From Chlamydiota bacterium (GTDB taxonomy: Bacteria; Chlamydiota; Chlamydiia; Chlamydiales; RGXB01), in assembly GCA_016866475.1 (NCBI GenBank), contig VGMF01000003.1, forward strand, positions 97,157-161,156: 64,000 nt of DNA, read 5' to 3'. The notes under the pieces are model-generated. The model was not told where the DNA came from. It saw only the letters and a program-made list of their open reading frames with translations, and searched no databases. Below are positions 25,563 to 33,003 of the stretch, piece by piece (the first letter of the stretch is position 1; every line of letters begins with the position of its first letter). The position numbers and the translations under genes were made by a program.

Positions 25563-26142
25563 CCTCTAAGACTCCATAGGTACCATTGTGGCGTTTATAA
25601 AGTGCCATTAAATTGAGTGATCTTTCGTCTTTAAACATCATACACGGCTCATCGGAAAGTTCCATCTTCATAATAGCCTCTTCAAGGAGCAAAGTCTTGA
25701 GAATTTGCTTGGAATTACGTGTAATCGGCGGTAGCAGGGCTTCTTGAATCTCTTTGTAATTTTCCGATTCTATTTCTCTGTTTATAATTTCAGTATTATC
25801 TTCCCAGAACAGATGGTTTTTCATGCTATCTGCTTTTTTGTGGTGATCTTTCACAAGGTCATGATACTTTTTGAATTTAGCCTCTAGAATAGAAAATGCA
25901 GCATCAATCGACGCATACAAGTCTTTTGTGCTTGCCTCGGCACGAACTTTTAGATGCATCGACGCATACACCAAGATCGTAAACTTATGCATGTACCGCT
26001 CGATTCCGTAGGTAAAAAAAGCCCTTTGAATAGGGATACCAAACGAATGGTGATCAAGGACTTTTTGAAATTTATCTTCGGCATATTGGCGAATAGCATC
26101 GGTAAGAACAAGACTGCCTCTTGCAGTGTGATGTAGATCCAT
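25546..26142 (-). CDS. hpf: Long-form ribosome hibernation promoting factor
   Basis: A 198-residue HPF/RaiA-family protein. The N-terminal beta-alpha domain that occupies the 30S decoding centre is residues 1-100 (LVLTDAIRQYAEDKFQKV, EASTKDLYASIDAAFSILEA). The C-terminal dimerisation domain of long HPF is at 150-198 (EEAIMKMELSDEPCMMFKD, HNGTYGVLEV). Long HPF alone can form 100S dimers. The N-terminal domain is divergent, so I rely mainly on the C-terminal match and domain order. It lies between rlmN and the nuclease-like gene in one operon. Confidence 0.8.
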   Translation of the reverse strand: MDLHHTARGSLVLTDAIRQYAEDKFQKVLDHHSFGIPIQRAFFTYGIERYMHKFTILVYASMHLKVRAEASTKDLYASIDAAFSILEAKFKKYHDLVKDHHKKADSMKNHLFWEDNTEIINREIESENYKEIQEALLPPITRNSKQILKTLLLEEAIMKMELSDEPCMMFKDERSLNLMALYKRHNGTYGVLEVVEPS

Positions 26143-26174
26143 AATTTAGCCCTTTTAGGTAGAGTCCGCTTTAT

Positions 26175-27224
26175 CTAAGCTACTATAGAATTTATTTTGA
26201 TACTTCTCAATCCTAAATTCCCAAGCTGGCCGCAAGCTGCCATTTCCTTTTCCCCTTTTGTTCCCCTAAGATACACCCGGTAGCCGTACCCCCGCAACCG
26301 ATTTGCAAATTTTTGCGTTGCCTCAGCCGAAGGGGTTTTAAATCTTGCACGGCTTTGCGGGTTGTAAGGGATCAAATTGATCCTAAGATCGTCAAAGCCC
26401 TGGGAAAAAAGGGCTAATTCATCTGCCATCTCTAAAAAATCGGTAACGTCCGCAAGTAAAACGTATTCAAACAATAAAGTTCGTTTTGGATGGCTCCTTT
26501 GATACTCTAAAAGGGCCTCTTTAAGCACTGCCATCGGAAACGCACGATTAATAGGCATTACCTTAGAGCGGATCGTATCATTGGATCCGTTAATGGAAAT
26601 AGCCAATTTGACGCGAGGGTCTATCTCTTGGGTAAACCGCTTAAGAACATCTACTAACCCGCTAGTTGAAACAGTAATTCGGCTGGGGCCGAGCCCAAAA
26701 CCGAACGGGTCTATGAAAATGTTTATCGCCTGCTTTACCGCCTCGTAGTTGTCGAACGGTTCCCCCATCCCCATAAACACAAGATTGCGCACAGGAATTT
26801 TTCGCACAATTTTTGCGTAATAAAGCTGTAGCACGATTTCCTTGACCGTCAAACTACGTAAAAGGCCCAACCTCCCGGTTTCGCAAAAGGCGCACCCCAT
26901 CTTGCAGCCGACCTGCGAGGAGAGACATAGGGTAAAACCAAAATCCATTTGAATTTCTACACTTTCTGCCTCTAAACCATCCGAAAAAGTCTGCAACCAT
27001 TTCGACCCTTTTTGCTCAAAGGTCGACGGGATCGAAAAATCGGTTAGTTTTAATACATCTTGCAAAAGTTTTTGAGCTGTAGGGAGTACATCGTTTGGAT
27101 CGGGTAAACGCCCGTCTTTGTACCACAGTGTGTAAACCAGAGCCGCGATTTCTTTCCCTTTATTTAAAAGATCAAAGATCGCATCGACGTACTGTTTTTG
27201 AGTCAAACTGAAGATATCTATCAT
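26175..27224 (-). CDS. rlmN: Dual-specificity rRNA/tRNA (adenine-C2) methyltransferase
   Basis: A 349-residue radical-SAM enzyme making m2A2503 in 23S rRNA and m2A37 in some tRNAs. The iron-sulfur cluster motif CKMGCAFC near residues 103-110 and VFMGMGEPFDNY are diagnostic, and the catalytic C-terminal Cys is seen in MAACGQLG. The start at 27224 is preferred because the longer frame from 27266 runs into the tRNA-Arg gene. It is probably co-transcribed with that tRNA and with hpf downstream. Confidence 0.95.
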   Translation of the reverse strand: MIDIFSLTQKQYVDAIFDLLNKGKEIAALVYTLWYKDGRLPDPNDVLPTAQKLLQDVLKLTDFSIPSTFEQKGSKWLQTFSDGLEAESVEIQMDFGFTLCLSSQVGCKMGCAFCETGRLGLLRSLTVKEIVLQLYYAKIVRKIPVRNLVFMGMGEPFDNYEAVKQAINIFIDPFGFGLGPSRITVSTSGLVDVLKRFTQEIDPRVKLAISINGSNDTIRSKVMPINRAFPMAVLKEALLEYQRSHPKRTLLFEYVLLADVTDFLEMADELALFSQGFDDLRINLIPYNPQSRARFKTPSAEATQKFANRLRGYGYRVYLRGTKGEKEMAACGQLGNLGLRSIKINSIVA

Positions 27225-27235
27225 AGTAAATATAT

Positions 27236-27309
27236 TGCACCGGGAGGGACTTGAACCCCCAACCACCTGGTTCGAAGCCAGGTACTCTATCCGGTTGAGC
27301 TACCGGTGC
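27236..27309 (-). tRNA. tRNA-Arg (anticodon TCG)
   Basis: A 74-nt tRNA. The acceptor stem GCACCGG pairs with CCGGTGC, discriminator A. The anticodon arm CCTGG-CTTCGAA-CCAGG gives anticodon TCG (reads CGA). It lies 11 nt upstream of the rlmN start on the same strand. No CCA is encoded. Confidence 0.96.
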
Positions 27310-27453
27310 AAAAAAGATGGTTATAAAATCGTTTTGGGCACCCAGATTTTACCTCCATAAGGGCCTTTAAGTCAAAATAAATCCAATAAAAGAATTCAGG
27401 TAAAGAAATCTATTTCAATAGGATCTTATCGGGACAAGCGGTAAAATAGATTT

Positions 27454-28008
27454 ATGGTTACACAAACAAAAGGGATTGTCTTGAAGGTGATCCGCTACAG
27501 CGACACCCAAGAGATCCACACCCTTTTTACTGAACAAATGGGGCTCATTTCCTTAATTACTAAAGTCAAAAAAAGGGGGAACCTGCCCCCCTTATACGAA
27601 GGGGAATTCACCCTTCGTAAAGGAAAAAATTTCTTTCAACTGGTCGATGCGAGACAAACGGCCCACCATCATCTCATCCGTGAACGCCTACTATCGATCG
27701 AGACTGCATTCCAACTCATTCATATCTTGCTAAAAAGTCAAATGCCTCTAAAACCGGCACCTGCCCTCTATGCCCTGTTCAGCGCTTTTTTAAAACAGAT
27801 CCCCTCTCTGGAAAACTTGCCTGCTCTAAAGGCTGTTTTCATCGCAAAACTTCTTCTTCACGAGGGGCATCTGGATCCCGACAACGAACTCTTATCGCAA
27901 TTGGCCGTTTTGAAATCTTTTAAGGATATAGAGTTATTCATCCTCCCAAAAGGGGGAGAAAAAGAAATTGATAACCGTTTTGATGATGCTTATGATTTTA
28001 TTTTCTAA
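27454..28008 (+). CDS. recO: DNA repair protein RecO, short form
   Basis: A 184-residue RecO, the recombination mediator that works with RecR to load RecA. The N-terminal OB-fold is clear ([33 protein letters not shown]), followed by a helical domain. Typical RecO is about 240 residues. This one stops after the first part of the helical domain and lacks the zinc-finger cysteines, with tRNA-Leu(GAG) beginning 16 nt later on the other strand. No frameshifted remainder is visible downstream. The order recO then yidD resembles Chlamydia. Confidence 0.82.
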   Translation: MVTQTKGIVLKVIRYSDTQEIHTLFTEQMGLISLITKVKKRGNLPPLYEGEFTLRKGKNFFQLVDARQTAHHHLIRERLLSIETAFQLIHILLKSQMPLKPAPALYALFSAFLKQIPSLENLPALKAVFIAKLLLHEGHLDPDNELLSQLAVLKSFKDIELFILPKGGEKEIDNRFDDAYDFIF

Positions 28009-28024
28009 AAAAATTAAAAGAAAT

Positions 28025-28107
28025 TGCGCAGAAGAGGACTCGAACCTCCACAGGATTTCTCCCACAACCACCTCAAAGTTGCGTGTCTACCATTCCACCA
28101 TCTGCGC
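28025..28107 (-). tRNA. tRNA-Leu (anticodon GAG)
   Basis: An 83-nt class II tRNA. The acceptor stem GCGCAGA pairs with TCTGCGC, discriminator A. The anticodon arm CAACT-TTGAGGT-GGTTG gives anticodon GAG (reads CUC/CUU). A long variable arm is present. Its 5' end lies 1 nt from the start codon of yidD on the opposite strand, so its promoter must be inside yidD. Confidence 0.95.
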
Positions 28108-28108
28108 G

Positions 28109-28408
28109 ATGAAAAGTAAAAGTGTTGCTACAAAGCTACTCCAAATCATAATTTCGGGCAACACTTTTATTGCCCTAAAGCTTATAAGGTTCTACCAGAT
28201 CTTTCTTGATCCGTTAAAACCTAAATCCTGTCGATTTTATCCCTCCTGCTCAAACTACATGGCTGAAGCGATCCAAAAAAAAGGGTTGCTGAAGGGATTA
28301 TGGATGGGTTCAAAAAGAATTTTAAAATGCCACCCGTTTCATCCGGGAGGATTGGATCTTGTTGATGAGGAGGGGATTTCCAGCTCTCGTCCTACCGACA
28401 AGACCTGA
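28109..28408 (+). CDS. yidD: Membrane protein insertion efficiency factor YidD
   Basis: A 99-residue small membrane-associated protein that assists YidC-dependent insertion. The family core is intact: [44 protein letters not shown]. The ATG at 28109 immediately follows the antisense tRNA-Leu gene; it has no clear ribosome-binding site, and any leader would be antisense to that tRNA. The last 70 nt overlap the convergent LysM gene. Confidence 0.92.
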   Translation: MKSKSVATKLLQIIISGNTFIALKLIRFYQIFLDPLKPKSCRFYPSCSNYMAEAIQKKGLLKGLWMGSKRILKCHPFHPGGLDLVDEEGISSSRPTDKT

Positions 28409-29442
28409 CCCGTACCAATATGATTGATCTCGGCTATCTCCTCAACACTCACCCCGTAGTGGCGGGCTATTTGCCACAGAGTTTCCTTAGGCTCGACCCT
28501 ATGGAGGATACGTTTTTTTTCCTCCACTACAACCGGTTCTACAGCCAATCTGTTTTCAAAAAAGCGCGATGCTTTTAAGCGCACCGCATCGCTTCTAGGG
28601 CTGTCAATAAGTTTTTTCACCCCCTCAACAACCCAGGGCTGGTGTTTCTCCACGAGGTCCAAAAGCTCGAGCACTTGTGCGTCCTCAAGAGAAAATAGAT
28701 CCGGCTCGATCCAAAAATAGAGTGAAGCAACATTTTTCGATCTGCGCTCCAAAAGTGGGCGCAATAATGTTTTCACAGAACGCAGCGATTTTAAATCCAC
28801 CTCATCGGACAGCAAGAGAATCGATAAAATATTTTCGGGCTCCATAACTACTTTCGAAGCTTCAAAAATTCTTTGGAGCCTCTGAAATTCAGGGGTTGAA
28901 AAAAGGGCTTTTTTCAGTGAGTCGGGTGCTTTGTCTCCCAATCTTTTGCATTCATTGATTAGCCCCTCGACCGATAAAGGCCATAGCTCTGAATCCAGAA
29001 ATTTTTTTACGAGAGAAAAATCGGCATCGCCTAGACCTGCAAAAAGGACTACCTTGATCCGCTCCCCCCCCTCGTTCTCAAAGAAAATCTCCCTTTTTTG
29101 CAGCCCCTCCTGAGCGAGTACCCTATCTATCGGAAAATAGTGAAATTGGGTCAATAGCCCTAATGCCAGATCACGCCTTAGAAACCCGCTTTCTACATGC
29201 TGAGATTTTGAAAGCTCTTGTTGCAGCTGCTCATTTGACATGAAAAAAAATTGTTTTAAAACCTCGCCGCCTACTCCCCGATCCTTCCTGGCATCGATCA
29301 CCGGATCAATCAACTGGATGGTGGTCATCAACTCTTTTTTTTCCCAGGCCTTCAATATTTGCGTGGCAATAAACACCACATTGAACGTCAGTGAAAGGAT
29401 TAAAACAGTCAACAACTTGGTGGGAAAGCGATTTTCTTCCAT
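28339..29442 (-). CDS. Membrane-anchored LysM-domain protein
   Basis: A 367-residue protein. Residues 9-30 form an uncleaved-looking membrane anchor; the middle 270 residues are soluble and mostly helical and do not resemble a known enzyme; the C-terminal LysM domain ([20 protein letters not shown], then VGRELEIP) should bind glycan, in chlamydiae the septal peptidoglycan or a remnant of it. It sits between yidD and pheT, a position I associate with a conserved chlamydial protein. The role, perhaps in division or envelope structure, is inferred. Confidence 0.8.
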   Translation of the reverse strand: MEENRFPTKLLTVLILSLTFNVVFIATQILKAWEKKELMTTIQLIDPVIDARKDRGVGGEVLKQFFFMSNEQLQQELSKSQHVESGFLRRDLALGLLTQFHYFPIDRVLAQEGLQKREIFFENEGGERIKVVLFAGLGDADFSLVKKFLDSELWPLSVEGLINECKRLGDKAPDSLKKALFSTPEFQRLQRIFEASKVVMEPENILSILLLSDEVDLKSLRSVKTLLRPLLERRSKNVASLYFWIEPDLFSLEDAQVLELLDLVEKHQPWVVEGVKKLIDSPRSDAVRLKASRFFENRLAVEPVVVEEKKRILHRVEPKETLWQIARHYGVSVEEIAEINHIGTGQVLSVGRELEIPSSSTRSNPPG

Positions 29443-29575
29443 TTACAAAAATAGATTTATACTTAAAAACCTATTTAAAAAGGAATCGGTTTTCCTCCTG
29501 TTTTTGAAAGTACGTTCGTTTTTTATATACATTCGAATTGAGTGAAAAGAGAAAAAGATTTACCCTTTAAGGGAT

Positions 29576-31543
29576 ATGAAAGTACCTCTTGATTGGCTAA
29601 AAGAATTCATCGATATCAGTGATATCTCCCTCCATAATCTTGCAGAAGACATGACAACGCGCGGATTGGAGGTGGATGCCTTCAATGACCATTTTTTGGA
29701 AGTGAGTCAAACCCCCGACCTGGGTTATACTCGCTCCATATTGGGGGTGGCCCGATTTGTACGCCAATTTACAGACCTGCCGATCAAGATGCCCAAAATT
29801 GAATCCGTCCCTTACATTCTTCAGGCGCCAAAAGTTTCGATTGATGATGTTGTAAAGGGGCATGTCCTCCAGTACTCTTTACAGGAGGTCCGTGGGATAC
29901 AGAACGGCCCCTCCCCCGATTGGATGCAATCTCGTCTCAAGTTAGCCGGAACGACCCCGAAAAACCTTATTATCGACGTCACAAATTATGTGCAAATCGC
30001 GTTTGGCCAACCGATGCACGCATTTGATGCAGATCATCTTGAAGGGTCGCTGCATGTCAGTATGCAAAACGGATCCCAACCTTTCAAAACCCTTCTTGAT
30101 ACGGATGTCGAAATCCCCCCACATGCTATTTTGATCCAATCTAAAAACCGGACCGAGGCGGTGGCGGGTGTGATCGGAAGCAAAACAACCGCCATAAGTT
30201 CCAGCACATCCAATATCCTTTTAGAATCGGCACAATTTTCCCCGACCTCGATCCGTCGCACCTCCAAAAATATGCGCCTTTCTACCCCCTCATCGCAGCG
30301 CTTCGAAAACCAAATTGATCCGGATATGGTAGCAAAAGCCTTGGAATACGCCGTTTTTCTACTTCATACCCTGGGCAAAGGGACTGCCTCCCAACCAGTC
30401 CACCATATCCTTTACAAGCTCAAACCCCATAAAACAAAATTGCACCTTGAGCGTGTCGAATCTCTCCTTGGAATAAAAACATCGATTGAAGAGCTCAAAA
30501 AAGTTCTAGAGCAGATCGATATGAAAATCCTTGAAGAAGACTCCCATGCGCTTTTTGTAGAGATCCCTCTTTATCGGACCGATTTGGCAAAAGAGATCGA
30601 TTTGATCGAGGAGATTATTAAAATTTTGGGGTTTGAAAGGCTTTTAGAAAAGACGGCTCAGATTCCTTTATCCGAAACACCTCCCGATCTTGAGGTCGAG
30701 TGTAGACGTTTGTTGCGCAAAAAACTTTTGCAACAGGGTTTGATGGAAATCATGACCCCCTCCCTTGTCAATAAAGAGCACCTGATCGGCCCTCATAGCA
30801 GCATAGAGGTAAAAAATGCCCTCTCCGATCGCTCCGTTTTGCGTACGACACATCTATACGGAGCACTCGAATCGGTTTTGCACAATCAAAATCATGGCTG
30901 CAATGCTTTGGAAGCATTTGAAATCGGCGCCGTTTACTATAAAGAAGGGGCCCATTTCAAAGAAGAGACGATGGTCAGCATCGTGATTGTGGGGCATGAC
31001 AAGAGTTTGCTCGATTTAAAAGGGGTTTGCGAAACTCTTTTTGAACAGCTTCATGTTGAAAAAAGCATAACCATCGTATCGCATATGCCCAAGTTCCACC
31101 CTCATAGGCAAGCGCATCTTGAGGTGAGAGGAAAACAGATCGCCCAGATTGGAGAGTTACATCCGCAGCTATTGAAAGAATTTGGGATTAAAAAAAGGGT
31201 CTATTTTGCCGAAATAGCGATCCATACCCTCATGCATGTCATGCCTAAACTTTTCCATATCCAACCCATCTCTTCTTATCCTGCGATAGAACGCGATACA
31301 ACGTTGGTAGTTCCCAAGACAATAACGTTTGGATTTATTGAAGCGCTTATTCAGCAGCATCGCCCCGCATTAATGCAAGAATACCACCTAAAAGGGATCT
31401 ATGACCCCGATCCTCAAGCCGCTATGCATAACGTTACCTTGCATTGGGTATACCGCTCTCTCGAACGTTCTTTAACACAAGAAGAGATCGATTTGAAGAT
31501 GCAGGAGCTGCTTGAAAAACTGCAGCATGAAATCTACTCTTGA
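29576..31543 (+). CDS. pheT: Phenylalanine-tRNA ligase beta subunit lacking the tRNA-binding (EMAP-II) domain
   Basis: A 655-residue PheT. Residues 1-35 (MKVPLDWLKEFIDISD, RGLEVDAF) and the region from residue 42 (TPDLGYTRSILGVARFV) are normal PheT, but the roughly 115-residue EMAP-II/OB-fold domain usually between them is absent. The B3/B4 editing module is present (GTTPKNLIIDVTNYVQ, GQPMHAFD), as are the B5-B7 regions and the C-terminal ferredoxin-like anticodon-binding domain (YPAIERDTTLVV). The reading frame is intact, so this is a clean domain loss. pheS is not in the window. Confidence 0.92.
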   Translation: MKVPLDWLKEFIDISDISLHNLAEDMTTRGLEVDAFNDHFLEVSQTPDLGYTRSILGVARFVRQFTDLPIKMPKIESVPYILQAPKVSIDDVVKGHVLQYSLQEVRGIQNGPSPDWMQSRLKLAGTTPKNLIIDVTNYVQIAFGQPMHAFDADHLEGSLHVSMQNGSQPFKTLLDTDVEIPPHAILIQSKNRTEAVAGVIGSKTTAISSSTSNILLESAQFSPTSIRRTSKNMRLSTPSSQRFENQIDPDMVAKALEYAVFLLHTLGKGTASQPVHHILYKLKPHKTKLHLERVESLLGIKTSIEELKKVLEQIDMKILEEDSHALFVEIPLYRTDLAKEIDLIEEIIKILGFERLLEKTAQIPLSETPPDLEVECRRLLRKKLLQQGLMEIMTPSLVNKEHLIGPHSSIEVKNALSDRSVLRTTHLYGALESVLHNQNHGCNALEAFEIGAVYYKEGAHFKEETMVSIVIVGHDKSLLDLKGVCETLFEQLHVEKSITIVSHMPKFHPHRQAHLEVRGKQIAQIGELHPQLLKEFGIKKRVYFAEIAIHTLMHVMPKLFHIQPISSYPAIERDTTLVVPKTITFGFIEALIQQHRPALMQEYHLKGIYDPDPQAAMHNVTLHWVYRSLERSLTQEEIDLKMQELLEKLQHEIYS

Positions 31544-31598
31544 AGAAAATAAAGACTTTCAAGCATTCTTCAAACTAACTATTATGATGAGGTTTTTC

Positions 31599-32573
31599 AT
31601 GAACCGGCGTGTTACTTTGGCTGCATTGGCTCTTATTGTGCTAGCTTCTTGCGGATCAAATAAGGATGCAGAGGTGATCGCACAACGTTACATACACAAG
31701 TATGGTTATGACGTATCCTATGAAGATTGGACAGGCCATGATTATCCGGGTCAAGTGATCACGACTCTGAAAAATGGTGTAAGCATTTCTGAAAGCTTCG
31801 AAGAGGGGCGTTTGCATGGACCAAGAACGATCACCTATCCCCACAGCCAAACTTTAAATCAGCTTGAGGTCTACTCCAAAGGGGAACTCAAACGTCGTGT
31901 AACCTACTCTGTGCGCGGAGTTCCCAGCATGGAAGAGCTTTTCTCATCCCCTACAGAAACAAAAGTAACGACCTGGTACCACTCGGGAAGCCCCCGCTCT
32001 CAAGAGGAGTACCTCGGTTCTATTTTGATTTCGGCCGAGTACTACAATCCACAAAATGAGGTGGAGTCTCGAATCGATGATGGTTCAGGACAAAAGACCT
32101 CGCGCAACGTGTATGGGGATCTGTTGTCTAAAGAGATTGTGCGCAATACCGAAACGGTCTACGTTGAAGAGTTTCATGCAAATGGAACACCAAAGCTAAT
32201 CGCCTCTTTTGAAAATGGTGAACTTGAGGGAAAGCGTCAAGAATTTGCATACACCGGGGAGCCGCTACTAGTGGAGTATTATCACAATGGTCTTTTGGAA
32301 GGGCTCTCTACAAAATTCCAAAATGGCTGTAAGTACGAAGAGATCCCCTACAAACAAGGGGTGAAGCATGGGATCGCAAAACGCTTTGTGGACGGCGAAT
32401 CTGTGATTGAAGAGACAAACTGGGCTTATAACAAAAAGCATGGTTCAAGCATCATTTATGTGGACGGGGTAGCGAAAACTACCTGGTTCTTCCAGGGGGC
32501 CAAGGTGTCTAAACCCCGTTTTGATGACCTTAACGGCCGTCTGGAAATGCTAGCCAGCAACGACCCCCTTTAA
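31599..32573 (+). CDS. Lipoprotein with MORN/YwqK-like repeats
   Basis: A 324-residue lipoprotein. From the ATG at 31599 (GAGG upstream) it has a short signal peptide ending in the lipobox LASC; in-frame starts from 31512 lie inside pheT and would bury the signal. The mature part consists of imperfect repeats of about 20-25 residues with G-x-x-x-G-x-x-x-x-x-Y/F cores (for example HGPRTITYPH, EGKRQEFAYTG, EGLSTKFQNG, HGIAKRFVDG). Its place after pheT resembles a conserved chlamydial gene. Function unknown; surface or periplasmic binding is likely. Confidence 0.8.
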   Translation: MNRRVTLAALALIVLASCGSNKDAEVIAQRYIHKYGYDVSYEDWTGHDYPGQVITTLKNGVSISESFEEGRLHGPRTITYPHSQTLNQLEVYSKGELKRRVTYSVRGVPSMEELFSSPTETKVTTWYHSGSPRSQEEYLGSILISAEYYNPQNEVESRIDDGSGQKTSRNVYGDLLSKEIVRNTETVYVEEFHANGTPKLIASFENGELEGKRQEFAYTGEPLLVEYYHNGLLEGLSTKFQNGCKYEEIPYKQGVKHGIAKRFVDGESVIEETNWAYNKKHGSSIIYVDGVAKTTWFFQGAKVSKPRFDDLNGRLEMLASNDPL

Positions 32574-32597
32574 AGGTCTTTAACGATTGTTCCCGTT

Positions 32598-32627
32598 AAA
32601 GAGGGCCTCTACGAGGCCCTCTTTTCT
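32598..32627 (+). terminator. Terminator of the pheT-lipoprotein unit
   Basis: AAAGAGGGCCT and AGGCCCTCTTT form an 11-bp stem with loop CTACG, followed by TTTC-type T-rich sequence. Confidence 0.85.
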
Positions 32628-32755
32628 TTAACCCCCTCACTTAGAGCCTCTAACAATTCCCCTAGTAAGATTTTATAAAAAATGATACAAAAAGGGTACG
32701 GGTAGAGCGAGATTGCCGCCTTACCGGCTATTGGAAATTCAAAAAAGGGGGGGCT

Positions 32756-32929
32756 ATGGATGAAGAGGCAGAAAAAAAAATCGCTATTCTTGAATCGATG
32801 AATGACCAGCTACAAGCAGAGTTTAACCATTTGAATTCCTTATTAAAGGAACTTGGGTTTGATGAGGGGATAGAATCTCTTAAAATTGCCGCTGTAGAGT
32901 TAATTCGTAAACGGAAGAACCTCGATTAA
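32756..32929 (+). CDS. Small 57-residue coiled-coil protein
   Basis: A short frame starting at ATG 32756 with an exceptionally purine-rich ribosome-binding site (AAGGGGGGG) 3 nt upstream and ending at TAA 32929. The product is acidic at the N-terminus and basic at the C-terminus (RKRKNLD) and reads as one long amphipathic helix with Leu/Ile heptads (AILESMNDQLQ, LNSLLKELGF). I do not recognise the family. It lies between a terminator and a convergent helicase, so it has its own transcript if real. Confidence 0.6.
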   Translation: MDEEAEKKIAILESMNDQLQAEFNHLNSLLKELGFDEGIESLKIAAVELIRKRKNLD

Positions 32930-33003
32930 AACCTGACAAATCCGGCATCAAAATTTCGAGAGCGCCCTCCCCTTTTTATAGGCGAGAATACTCTCGTGGT
33001 TAT

